64,000 bases of DNA from Urechidicola croceus (lineage in GTDB: Bacteria; Bacteroidota; Bacteroidia; Flavobacteriales; Flavobacteriaceae). The notes beneath the pieces were generated by a model. That model saw only the letters and a list, made by a program, of their open reading frames with translations, ran no database searches and was not told the DNA's origin. This document shows, piece by piece, positions 44,750 to 53,133 of the stretch. A program made the translations under genes and the position numbers. Position 1 is the stretch's first letter. Each line of letters starts with the position of its first letter. The stretch lies in assembly GCF_001761325.1 (NCBI RefSeq), contig NZ_CP017478.1:2625501-2689500 (forward strand), written 5' to 3'.

Positions 44750-45457
44750 TTGGATATAAATCAAATAATTGAAAATTTAAAAGAGGCAATTCTCACTAAT
44801 AAAATTATTAGTATTGTTTATTTATGTGTTATACTATTTATTATGTATCATTTCTTTTTTTCCAAGAAAGCGATATTAAAAAGGCAATTTAAAAAAAGTT
44901 CAATTAAGCAAATCTCTGCTTTTAAAAATGGAGATGTTGGAAAGGTAATTGGTACTATTCAAAATATAACAGACCCATTATTAACCCCATTTACTCAAAA
45001 AAAATGTGTCTATTATGAAATAAAGGTAATTGATACAAGTAGTAAAGAAGAAAAAGTTTTAATTTCTGAAGAAAAAATAAAAGATTTTCATTTAATCAAT
45101 TATTCTGGAAAGGCATTATTAAAAGTTAGAACAGCAAGTATGGATATTACAAAAGATATTAATTATGCATCGGGATATTTTAATAAACCAACGGAAGCAA
45201 TGAAGGCTTTTTTAATAAAGAATAATATAAACCCAAAAACAGTAATTAAAACAAGAAAATCATTACGATTTGTTGAAAAAAGTTTATCGATAGGAGAGCG
45301 TGTAGGAATTTACGGACAAGGATTTTTAGAAGTTCCTTTAAATAAATACGATGAATATGACACTAGAGAAATACTTACTTTTAAATCTTTAGAGAGTCAA
45401 GCGTTATATGTAACCGACAATCCTAAAAAATTAGAACAAAATCATTTTAAAAGTTAA
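44750..45457 (+). CDS. Membrane protein with GIDE-like domain (TTG start)
   Basis: A 235-residue protein with one transmembrane helix (about 18-37), followed by FKNGDVGKVIGTIQNITDPLLTPFTQKKCVYYEIKV. This arrangement resembles the GIDE domain of MULAN-type E3 ligases and their bacterial relatives (short membrane proteins without a RING). The start is TTG one base after the previous stop; the next Met (33) would remove most of the helix. Function unknown. It converges with the CBS gene with a 1-base gap. Confidence 0.6.
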   Translation: MDINQIIENLKEAILTNKIISIVYLCVILFIMYHFFFSKKAILKRQFKKSSIKQISAFKNGDVGKVIGTIQNITDPLLTPFTQKKCVYYEIKVIDTSSKEEKVLISEEKIKDFHLINYSGKALLKVRTASMDITKDINYASGYFNKPTEAMKAFLIKNNINPKTVIKTRKSLRFVEKSLSIGERVGIYGQGFLEVPLNKYDEYDTREILTFKSLESQALYVTDNPKKLEQNHFKS

Positions 45458-45458
45458 A

Positions 45459-45923
45459 TTATTTCCAAGTTTGACCACTAAGTGTAAGTGCACCTTTTAA
45501 AACATCTTTTCGGCTAATTTGTCCTACTAATTTTCCATTTTCCATTACAGGAAAACGTCTTCTATTAGATTTATAGAAAAGTGTAGCAGCATCAAAAATA
45601 TTCATATTTCCATCGATAGTTTCAACATCGGCGACCATATACTTTTCAACAGTTTCATCGCCCATAGGCATGTTAAAATAACGGCTTTCAGAAATCTGTT
45701 TCATACAATCACCTTCAGAGATAATTCCTAATAATTCACCTTTACTATCTACAACAGGTCCACCCGAAATTCGATACTTTATAAGTATATCCATAACTTC
45801 TAAAACCGATTGTTCAGGTTTAAACATAATTAGTTTTTTCGTCATATAATCTGATACCAGAATTGGCTTTCCTGAAAGCTTTTCTGGCTGCTTTTGCGGT
45901 GCTTTAAAGTTTTTTATTGCCAT
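45459..45923 (-). CDS. CBS domain protein
   Basis: A 154-residue soluble protein made of a pair of CBS motifs (YMTKKLIMFKPEQSVLEVMDIL, SGGPVVDSKGELLGIISEGDCM; then YMVADVETIDGNMNIFDAATLF, RRRFPVMENGKLVGQISRKDVL). CBS pairs bind adenosine nucleotides and act as energy sensors. The first Met is used. Confidence 0.9.
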   Translation of the reverse strand: MAIKNFKAPQKQPEKLSGKPILVSDYMTKKLIMFKPEQSVLEVMDILIKYRISGGPVVDSKGELLGIISEGDCMKQISESRYFNMPMGDETVEKYMVADVETIDGNMNIFDAATLFYKSNRRRFPVMENGKLVGQISRKDVLKGALTLSGQTWK

Positions 45924-46002
45924 GATAGTTAGTTTATAGGAATGTTAAAGATAACAAATTTTAGTATATAATGTAAGTTAAAATATTAATTTACAAAAAC
46001 TT

Positions 46003-46046
46003 AAAGTCCTAACACTCTTAAAATATTTTAAGAGTGTTAGGACTTT
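46003..46046. repeat. 44-bp perfect palindrome downstream of pyk
   Basis: Left half AAAGTCCTAACACTC then TTAAAAT is exactly mirrored on the other strand. It lies between pyk and the next minus-strand gene and may end pyk transcription. The 22-bp perfect arms without loop are longer than a usual terminator and could be a mobile or dispersed element. Confidence 0.85.
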
Positions 46047-46079
46047 GTAAAAAATTATACTTAAAAGGGTGTAATTTTA

Positions 46080-47504
46080 TTATTTCAATTGAGTTAACCT
46101 TAACGTATTCACCATTCCTTTTTCCTTTACTGGCATAGAGGTTAGATTAATAACATAATCATCAGCTTTAAGAAGATTATTTTCTCGTGCAATTTCATTT
46201 ATTTCTTTAATTGTTTTATCTGTAGTCACTAAATTACTATAATAAAACGGTTTTACTCCCCAAAGAAGATTAAGCATTGTTAGAATTCTTTTATTGGATG
46301 TAAATGCTAAAATATGTGCCTTTGGTCTCCATGCAGAAACTTGAAATGCAGTATATCCGCTATTTGTTAATGTAGAAATTGCAGTGGCATTTATATCGTC
46401 AGCCATTGAAGCTGCATGATAACAAACAGTTTTTGAAATATACCTATTTGTTTTAATATGTGGAGGTGTTCTTGGTACTTCAATTAAACTAGAATCTTCT
46501 ACACTTTCAATAATATTGGTCATGTGTTGTATAACGTTTGCAGGATCAATACCTACAGAGGTTTCACCTGATAACATTACTGCATCTGCACCATCCATTA
46601 TAGAGTTTGCTACATCATTTACTTCAGCTCTTGTAGGAACTAAATTTTCAATCATTGACTCCATCATTTGTGTAGCAATAATTACAGGGATTCTAGCCCT
46701 TTTAGCACGTAGTACTAAACTTTTTTGAACTAAAGGAACTTCATTCATTGGAATTTCAACGCCTAAATCTCCTCGAGCAACCATTAAACCATCACAATAA
46801 GGAATTAAAGAATCGATATTTTTTACAGCTTCAGGCTTCTCAATTTTTGCAATTACTGGAATTTTATAGTCTGAATGCTCTTTGATCAAATCATGTAACA
46901 TTTTTAAATCATTTCCAGTTCTAACAAATGAAAGCGCTATCCAATCTACCTCTAAACCAATTGCAAAAATTGCATCTGGGATATCTTTTTCAGTCAATGC
47001 TGGTTGAGAAATATTTGTGTTGGGTAAGTTAACTCCTTTTTTAGATTTTAATTCTCCTCCACGAATAACTTTTGTCTTTACATTTGCCTTTTTGTCAGAT
47101 TCAAGAACCTCAAATAATAATTTTCCGTCATCTACAAGAATATGCTCTCCTGCTTTAACATCTTGAGGAAAATTTTGGTATGTCATGAATGCTCTTTTGT
47201 TATCGCCAACACATTTTTCTGTGGTAAAGGTAAAAGTATCACCATCTTTTAAATGCGCTTCTTCCATAACACCAACTCTTAGTTTTGGCCCTTGCAAATC
47301 GGCTAGGATGGCAACATAAATACCAGTTTCTTTAATTAGTTCACGAATTATTTTTACGCGTTCCTCAACATCTGGATAGTCTGCATGCGAAAAATTAATC
47401 CTAAACACGTTTACACCTGCAAGCATCATTTTTTTTATTGTTGCTTTATCGCTACATGCTGGACCTAAAGTTGCAACTATTTTGGTTTTTTTGATTTGTG
47501 ACAT
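46080..47504 (-). CDS. pyk: Pyruvate kinase
   Basis: A 474-residue enzyme converting phosphoenolpyruvate and ADP to pyruvate and ATP. Motifs: KTKIVATLGPACSD at the start, FRINFSHADYP, the active-site IPVIAKIEKPEAVKNID with catalytic Lys, and MVARGDLGVEIP and MLSGETSVG. It lies 2 bases from the IPExxxVDY gene, which is upstream on the same strand. Confidence 0.97.
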   Translation of the reverse strand: MSQIKKTKIVATLGPACSDKATIKKMMLAGVNVFRINFSHADYPDVEERVKIIRELIKETGIYVAILADLQGPKLRVGVMEEAHLKDGDTFTFTTEKCVGDNKRAFMTYQNFPQDVKAGEHILVDDGKLLFEVLESDKKANVKTKVIRGGELKSKKGVNLPNTNISQPALTEKDIPDAIFAIGLEVDWIALSFVRTGNDLKMLHDLIKEHSDYKIPVIAKIEKPEAVKNIDSLIPYCDGLMVARGDLGVEIPMNEVPLVQKSLVLRAKRARIPVIIATQMMESMIENLVPTRAEVNDVANSIMDGADAVMLSGETSVGIDPANVIQHMTNIIESVEDSSLIEVPRTPPHIKTNRYISKTVCYHAASMADDINATAISTLTNSGYTAFQVSAWRPKAHILAFTSNKRILTMLNLLWGVKPFYYSNLVTTDKTIKEINEIARENNLLKADDYVINLTSMPVKEKGMVNTLRLTQLK

Positions 47505-47506
47505 AG

Positions 47507-47971
47507 TTAAAATATTAAAAAATCCTTCGATTTTAAATTTGAAGGATCTATACTATAAGAAGTAATTATTTGGTTAATATTATTCAATTTTTCAATTGTT
47601 TTATATAATTCTTTGGTTGAGACTTCTCCTTCTATTTTTAAGAAGTAATCAACATTTTTTTTTTCAGAAATTAAATATTCTTTTATACTAAACGTCTCAG
47701 TGTTGGAAAATAAATTTGTGGGATACTTTACTGTAGATTTCCCAATAAATTTATTCGAAATTAAATAGTTAGTGACTTGATTTCTTTCGTCTAAAAATTC
47801 AAAAACATTGAAAGACACATTTCTATTTTGAAAATCTAAAGAGTTCTTATATTTAGTAAAAGAAGTGTGTAAATTTTGATTTAACAAGTAAGCCAATCGA
47901 TAATCTTCTTCGGATGTATGAATTCCAATTAATGTATAATCATCAGCAAGTTCTAAAGAATGTATTTGCAT
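47507..47971 (-). CDS. IPExxxVDY family protein
   Basis: A 154-residue protein with the start MQIHSLELADDYTLIGIHTSEEDYRLAYLLN and the family segment LISEKKNVDYFLKIEG, where the usual Pro of IPExxxVDY is replaced by Ser. Flavobacteria carry this gene between rnc and pyk. Function unknown. ATG 47971 is preferred over an upstream ATG at 47998. Confidence 0.83.
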   Translation of the reverse strand: MQIHSLELADDYTLIGIHTSEEDYRLAYLLNQNLHTSFTKYKNSLDFQNRNVSFNVFEFLDERNQVTNYLISNKFIGKSTVKYPTNLFSNTETFSIKEYLISEKKNVDYFLKIEGEVSTKELYKTIEKLNNINQIITSYSIDPSNLKSKDFLIF

Positions 47972-48067
47972 TATTGATTCAATATATACGAATGACAAAA
48001 TTAAGAATAGTTTTGTTATAACCTACTGTTATTTCAGTAAAAACTATGCTTGAATTTTGATTATAAG

Positions 48068-48805
48068 TTAATTATTTGAGATTTCTTTTTGAAAAGCATA
48101 ATATGCTCTTTTAGAAGCAATTTCTTCTGCCTTTTTCTTAGAAGTTGCTCGTCCTTTAGCAATCACTTTATCTTCTAAATACAATTTTACACTAAAATGT
48201 CTAATAGTATCCATACCTGTATCATCATATACCTCATATTTAAAATCAGTTTTTTGTTTTTGACACCATTCTATAAATAGGCTTTTGTAACTCGTAATTT
48301 TCCCTTCCAGTTTTGGAATATCTATATATGGTTTGATAACACGTTTATATGTAAATCTTTTACAGTATTTGTATCCTTTATCAAGATATATAGCGCCAAT
48401 TAAAGCTTCAAAAATATTTCCATTTATATTTTCACCAAATTTTGATTTAGAAATATTACTTTGAACAAATCGAATTAGGTTTAGGTCTCGACCCAATTCA
48501 TTAAGGTGTTCTCTACTTACAATTTTTGATCTCATTTGTGTTAGGTATCCTTCATTTCCAGAGGGAACTTTTTTAAACAAGTAAGAGGCAATAACTGCAC
48601 CTAACATTGCATCTCCAAGAAATTCCAATCGTTCGTAATTTTGTGGGTTTCCTATTTCATCAGTAACTTTTATAGATCTGTGCACAAAGGCTTTACGGTA
48701 TATTAAAATGTTATTAGGAGAAAACCCCAATATAATTTTTAATTCACCATAAAATTTCTCGTCTTCTTCCGAACGAGGTTTCATTATATTACGAATAAAA
48801 TTCAT
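48068..48805 (-). CDS. rnc: Ribonuclease III
   Basis: A 245-residue double-strand RNA endonuclease: signature NYERLEFLGDAML with metal ligands Glu58, Glu61 and Asp65, a second acidic set in NGNIFEALIGAIYLDKG, and a C-terminal dsRNA-binding domain ending KGRATSKKKAEEIASKRAYYAF. It lies 7 bases after fabF on the same strand. Confidence 0.96.
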   Translation of the reverse strand: MNFIRNIMKPRSEEDEKFYGELKIILGFSPNNILIYRKAFVHRSIKVTDEIGNPQNYERLEFLGDAMLGAVIASYLFKKVPSGNEGYLTQMRSKIVSREHLNELGRDLNLIRFVQSNISKSKFGENINGNIFEALIGAIYLDKGYKYCKRFTYKRVIKPYIDIPKLEGKITSYKSLFIEWCQKQKTDFKYEVYDDTGMDTIRHFSVKLYLEDKVIAKGRATSKKKAEEIASKRAYYAFQKEISNN

Positions 48806-48812
48806 TTAAGAA

Positions 48813-50063
48813 TTAATCTATTTTCTTAAAAAGAACACATGCATTGTGTCCTCCAAATCCAAAAGTGTTACTCATTGCCACTTTTACATTTCTTTTTTGA
48901 GCTTTGTTTAGTGTGAGGTTCAATTTACTATCAATTTCATCATCAAAAGTTGAATGATTGATAGTAGGTGGCACTATTCCTTTTTCAATAGACATAATTG
49001 AAGCGATTGCTTCGATAGCACCGGCAGCACCTAATAAGTGACCGGTCATAGATTTTGTAGAATTGATGTTTAGTTTGTAAGCATGCTCACCAAAAACATC
49101 AATTATTGCTTTAGTTTCAGCAATATCTCCAAGTGGTGTTGATGTACCATGAACATTAATGGCGTCAACATCAGTTAATTTTAGCCCTGCATTTTTGATA
49201 CAATTCAGCATTACATTTTTAGCGCCTAATCCTTCTGGATGTGGTGCTGTAATGTGATGTGCATCTGCAGATAAACCTCCACCGCCGACTTCGGCATAAA
49301 TTTTGGCTCCACGTGCAATAGCGTGTTCATATTCTTCAAGAATTAATGCTCCAGCACCTTCGCCAAGAACAAATCCTTCTCTGTTTTTATCAAATGGTCT
49401 AGACGCTGTAGTTGGGTCGTCATTTCTTGTTGACAACGCATGCATTGCATTAAAACCTCCCATACCAGCAATTGTAACTGCTGCTTCAGATCCACCAGTA
49501 ACAATAATATCAGCATGACCTAAACGAATATAGTTTAGTGCGTCAATAATTGCATTTGCAGATGATGCACATGCAGAAACTGTAGTGAAATTTGGTCCTC
49601 TAAAACCATATTTAATTGAGATTTGCCCTGGAGCAATATCTGCAATCATTTTTGGGATAAAAAATGGGTTAAATCTTGGAGTTCCATCACCAGCAGCAAA
49701 ATTTAAAACTTCATTTTGAAAAGTTTCTAATCCTCCAATTCCAGCTCCCCAAATCACACCAACTCTATCATGATCAATTTTTTCTAAATCAATATTAGAG
49801 TTATCAATCGCTTCATCAACAGCTACCATAGCATACTGAGTGAATTTGTCCATTTTTCGTGCTTCTTTACGATCGATAAAGTCTGTTGCAGTAAAGTTCT
49901 TAAGTTCGCAAGCGAAACGAGTTTTAAAATTAGACGCATCAAAATGAGTAATCGGAGCAGCACCGCTAACTCCATTAATCAGTCCATTCCAATATTCTTC
50001 TAAATTATTACCAATTGGCGTTAAAGCGCCAAGTCCAGTAACTACAACTCGTTTTAATTCCAT
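48813..50063 (-). CDS. fabF: Beta-ketoacyl-ACP synthase II
   Basis: A 416-residue condensing enzyme of type II fatty acid synthesis: catalytic Cys165 in TVSACASSANAI, His residues in NVHGTSTPLGD and KSMTGHLLGAAG, and the C-terminal NTFGFGGHNACVLF. It extends acyl-ACP with malonyl-ACP. The neighbouring acpP (72 bases away) supplies the carrier. Confidence 0.97.
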   Translation of the reverse strand: MELKRVVVTGLGALTPIGNNLEEYWNGLINGVSGAAPITHFDASNFKTRFACELKNFTATDFIDRKEARKMDKFTQYAMVAVDEAIDNSNIDLEKIDHDRVGVIWGAGIGGLETFQNEVLNFAAGDGTPRFNPFFIPKMIADIAPGQISIKYGFRGPNFTTVSACASSANAIIDALNYIRLGHADIIVTGGSEAAVTIAGMGGFNAMHALSTRNDDPTTASRPFDKNREGFVLGEGAGALILEEYEHAIARGAKIYAEVGGGGLSADAHHITAPHPEGLGAKNVMLNCIKNAGLKLTDVDAINVHGTSTPLGDIAETKAIIDVFGEHAYKLNINSTKSMTGHLLGAAGAIEAIASIMSIEKGIVPPTINHSTFDDEIDSKLNLTLNKAQKRNVKVAMSNTFGFGGHNACVLFKKID

Positions 50064-50135
50064 ACAGGATAATATTTTTTAGTAAAAAAGACTACGAGTC
50101 CAATTTTTTTTGAACTCGTAGTTAGTATCTTTAGA

Positions 50136-50372
50136 TTACTTTTTTGCTTCTTCAATGTAGCTTACTGCTTGACCTACAGTTCCAATATTTTCTGCTTGAT
50201 CGTCTGGAATTTGGATATCAAATTCTTTTTCAAATTCCATGATTAATTCTACAGTGTCAAGTGAGTCCGCTCCTAAATCGTTTGTGAAGCTAGCTTCAGC
50301 TGTTACCTCATTTTCGTCAACTCCTAGTTTGTCAACGATAATAGCCTTTACTCTTGATGCAATGTCTGACAT
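50136..50372 (-). CDS. acpP: Acyl carrier protein
   Basis: A 78-residue acidic carrier with the phosphopantetheine site [16 protein letters not shown] (Ser37). It carries the growing acyl chain in fatty acid synthesis. First gene of the acpP-fabF-rnc-IPExxxVDY-pyk series. Confidence 0.97.
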   Translation of the reverse strand: MSDIASRVKAIIVDKLGVDENEVTAEASFTNDLGADSLDTVELIMEFEKEFDIQIPDDQAENIGTVGQAVSYIEEAKK

Positions 50373-50402
50373 AATTTTTTAATTTTTAATTTAAATTCTC
50401 GG

Positions 50403-50410
50403 CAAAAGTA
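50403..50410 (-). promoter_or_regulatory. Possible -7 element of acpP
   Basis: On the minus strand this reads TACTTTTG, a TAnnTTTG match 31-38 bases from the acpP start. No clear TTG was seen at -33. Confidence 0.4.
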
Positions 50411-50551
50411 AAAAACTTATTTTGTATAAAACCTATAACCGAGAAAAATGTGAAGACTAAAATAAAAAAAATAGTTTAATTTTTATTCTATTCTTCGTGA
50501 TTGTTAATATTTATTCTTTTTTTTGTTGGGCGACAAATCTATAAAAAATTG

Positions 50552-51121
50552 ATGAAACGTATTGTAATTTTTGCTTCTGGTTCTGGAACTAACGCTGAGA
50601 ATTTAAGCCATTTTTTTCAACAAAGTGATATAGCGGTTATCACACATATTCTCACTAACAATAAGGATGCCAAAGTGTTGGAAAGGTCTGAAAGGCTAGG
50701 TATCAGCAGTTTAGTATTTGGAAAAAGTGATTTTTTGGATGAAGAAAAGATCTTAAAATTCTTAAAAAAAGAAGCTGATTATATAATATTGGCTGGTTTT
50801 TTATGGAGAATACCTGCACATATGGTTGCAGCTTTTCCTGATAGAATTATCAATATTCATCCTGCACTTTTACCAAAATATGGAGGTAAAGGTATGTATG
50901 GAATGAATGTTCATCAAGCAGTTATAAACAATAAAGAGCAAGAAACAGGAATTACAATTCATTATGTTAATGAAAATTATGATGAGGGAGCCATAATTTT
51001 TCAGGCAAAAACGAATGTTTCTCCAAATGATACTGCACAAGATGTTGCAAAAAACATTCATAAATTGGAATATGAGTATTTTCCTAAAGTAATAGAAAGT
51101 ATTATTAAGTTAAATGGCTAA
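50552..51121 (+). CDS. purN: Phosphoribosylglycinamide formyltransferase
   Basis: A 189-residue enzyme of purine synthesis transferring formyl from 10-formyl-THF to GAR. Motifs: KRIVIFASGSGTNAENL, LAGFLWRIPAHMV, and NIHPALLPKYGGKGMYGMNVHQAV with catalytic Asn/His, followed by ETGITIHYVNENYDEGAII. ATG 50552 is used; the frame opens further upstream without homology. It overlaps the ribonuclease H gene by 8 bases. Confidence 0.95.
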   Translation: MKRIVIFASGSGTNAENLSHFFQQSDIAVITHILTNNKDAKVLERSERLGISSLVFGKSDFLDEEKILKFLKKEADYIILAGFLWRIPAHMVAAFPDRIINIHPALLPKYGGKGMYGMNVHQAVINNKEQETGITIHYVNENYDEGAIIFQAKTNVSPNDTAQDVAKNIHKLEYEYFPKVIESIIKLNG

Positions 51122-51746
51122 AAAGAAATTTTACGTTATATGGAAAGGACACAAAACCGGTGTTTTTACTTCTTGGAATGTTTGCAAGAAGCATATAGTT
51201 GATTTCAAAGGAGCACAGTATAAATCTTTTATCTCAAAGGATGAAGCAGAAAAAGCTATTAAAGGAAAGTATGAAGATTATGTTGGTAAGGATACCAAAA
51301 AGATAAAATTATCAAAAGAAGAACTAGAAAAAATTGGAAAACCGATTTATCCTTCTTTATCGGTAGATGCTGCTTGTTCAGGTAATCCCGGAAAAATGGA
51401 ATATAGAGGGGTTGATAGTCAATCAAAAAAACAACTATTTATTCAAGGACCATTTGAAAAAGGAACAAATAATATTGGAGAATTCTTGGCTTTGGTTCAC
51501 GGATTGGGCTATTTGAAGAATAAAAATTCAAATTTGCCTATATATTCTGATTCTAGAATTGCAATTAGTTGGGTAAAAAAAGGTCAGTGTAGAACCAATT
51601 TACCAATCACTCAAGAAAATAAACAATTATTTGATTTTGTAAAACGCGCTGAAAATTGGCTAAAAAATAATATCTATTCAACCAAAATTTTGAAATGGGA
51701 AACCAAGGCTTGGGGTGAAATCCCTGCAGATTTTGGTAGAAAATAA
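51114..51746 (+). CDS. rnhA: Ribonuclease H with N-terminal viroplasmin domain
   Basis: A 210-residue protein: an N-terminal caulimovirus viroplasmin-like domain (KFYVIWKGHKTGVFTSWNVCKKHIVDFKGAQYKSF, 4-46) that binds RNA-DNA hybrid, and a C-terminal RNase H fold with acidic residues in VDAACSGNPG, NNIGEFLAL and YSDSRIAISW. It removes RNA from hybrids. It overlaps purN, so the two are coupled. Confidence 0.9.
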   Translation: MAKKKFYVIWKGHKTGVFTSWNVCKKHIVDFKGAQYKSFISKDEAEKAIKGKYEDYVGKDTKKIKLSKEELEKIGKPIYPSLSVDAACSGNPGKMEYRGVDSQSKKQLFIQGPFEKGTNNIGEFLALVHGLGYLKNKNSNLPIYSDSRIAISWVKKGQCRTNLPITQENKQLFDFVKRAENWLKNNIYSTKILKWETKAWGEIPADFGRK

Positions 51747-51754
51747 ATTTTTTT

Positions 51755-51784
51755 CGTCATTCTGAACTTGTTTCAGAATCGCAT
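51755..51784 (+). repeat. Palindromic repeat, intact intergenic copy
   Basis: The 30 bases differ from the copy inside metG at one position only. It lies between the convergent rnhA and sufS genes, 9 bases after the rnhA stop, where its hairpin could end or protect transcripts. Confidence 0.85.
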
Positions 51785-51821
51785 AATTGTATAAATTCAA
51801 TCTAAGAGATAATAGAATAAT

Positions 51822-53036
51822 TTAACTCAACATCATTTTAGCCTTCTTAACAGCTTCTACAAGTGAATCAATTTCTTCTTTTGTATTATAAAATGAAAAT
51901 GAAGCACGTACAGTTCCCGGAATTTTATAAAAATCCATTATTGGTTGGGCGCAATGATGACCAGTACGAACAGCAATTCCAAGTTTGTCTACAATAGTTC
52001 CAATATCATAAGGGTGAATCCCTTCAATATTAAAGGAAATTACAGAAGTTTTGTTTTTAGAAGTTCCATAAATTTTAAGTCCGTCTATTTCTAATAATTT
52101 TTCTGTAGCATAATCAAGCAATTCTTTTTCTCTTTCTTGAATGTTTTCAAAACCTATAGAATTAGCATAATCAATAGCAGCTCCAAATGCAATTCCTCCG
52201 CAAATATTTGGTGTGCCTGCTTCAAACTTATGCGGTAAATCGGCATATGTAGTTTTTTCGAATGTTACTTCTTTAATCATTTCTCCACCTCCTTGATATG
52301 GAGGTAATTTGTTGAGCCATTCTTCTTTTCCATATAAAATACCAACACCTGTTGGGCCGTAAATTTTATGAGCAGATGCTACATAAAAATCAGCATTTAA
52401 GGCTTGAACATCTGGTTTTATATGTGGGCAGGCTTGCGCGCCATCAATTAAAACTGCTGCACCAACTTTGTGGGCTTTTTCAATAATTTCTTCAATAGGA
52501 TTGATAGTTCCAAGTGCATTTGAAATATGATTTACAAAAACTATTTTTGTTTTGTCAGATAGTAATTTGTCATATTCATTCATCACTAATTCTCCATCCT
52601 GATTCATCGGAATCACTTTTAGAATTGCTCCAGTTCGTTCACATAGCATTTGCCAAGGAACGATATTCGAATGATGTTCTAATGCTGAAACAATAACTTC
52701 GTCTCCTTTTTTTAAGAGTGAAGAAAATCCAGTTGCAACAATATTGATACTATGTGTTGTACCAGAGGTAAAAATAATTTCATATGATTTTTTTGCATTA
52801 AAATGCTTTTGAATCTTCAATCTTGCCTCTTCATATTTATCAGTTGCTTCTTGACTCAAAGTATGTACGCCACGATGAATATTAGCATTATAATTTGAAT
52901 AGTAATCAACTATTGCATCAATCACAACTTGTGGTGTTTGTGAGGTTGCAGCATTATCAAAATAAACTAATGGCTTCCCATTAACTTCCCTTTTTAGGAT
53001 TGGGAAATCAGCACGAATTTTATCAATATCTAACAT
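51822..53036 (-). CDS. sufS: Cysteine desulfurase SufS
   Basis: A 404-residue PLP enzyme that takes sulfur from cysteine for Fe-S cluster assembly. Motifs: YFDNAATSQ near the start, ALEHHSNIVPWQ, PLP-Lys in ASAHKIYGPTGVGILYG, and active Cys in RTGHHCAQPIM. The suf scaffold genes lie on the same strand upstream, but a serine hydrolase gene on the other strand separates them, so sufS needs its own promoter; CAAAATTA at 53063-53070 (TAATTTTG on the minus strand) is a candidate. No sufE is present in the window. Confidence 0.95.
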   Translation of the reverse strand: MLDIDKIRADFPILKREVNGKPLVYFDNAATSQTPQVVIDAIVDYYSNYNANIHRGVHTLSQEATDKYEEARLKIQKHFNAKKSYEIIFTSGTTHSINIVATGFSSLLKKGDEVIVSALEHHSNIVPWQMLCERTGAILKVIPMNQDGELVMNEYDKLLSDKTKIVFVNHISNALGTINPIEEIIEKAHKVGAAVLIDGAQACPHIKPDVQALNADFYVASAHKIYGPTGVGILYGKEEWLNKLPPYQGGGEMIKEVTFEKTTYADLPHKFEAGTPNICGGIAFGAAIDYANSIGFENIQEREKELLDYATEKLLEIDGLKIYGTSKNKTSVISFNIEGIHPYDIGTIVDKLGIAVRTGHHCAQPIMDFYKIPGTVRASFSFYNTKEEIDSLVEAVKKAKMMLS

Positions 53037-53102
53037 ACATTTTCTTTAGAATCATTCTAAAACAAAATTACAAAACAATAAGGAACTTTATTGTAATAGA
53101 TG

Positions 53103-53110
53103 TATTTTTG
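53103..53110 (+). promoter_or_regulatory. Possible -7 element of the serine hydrolase gene
   Basis: TATTTTTG matches TAnnTTTG, 24-31 bases before the ATG at 53134. No TTG at the right spacing. Confidence 0.35.
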
Positions 53111-53133
53111 TTTGAATTCAAAACCCAATTAAA

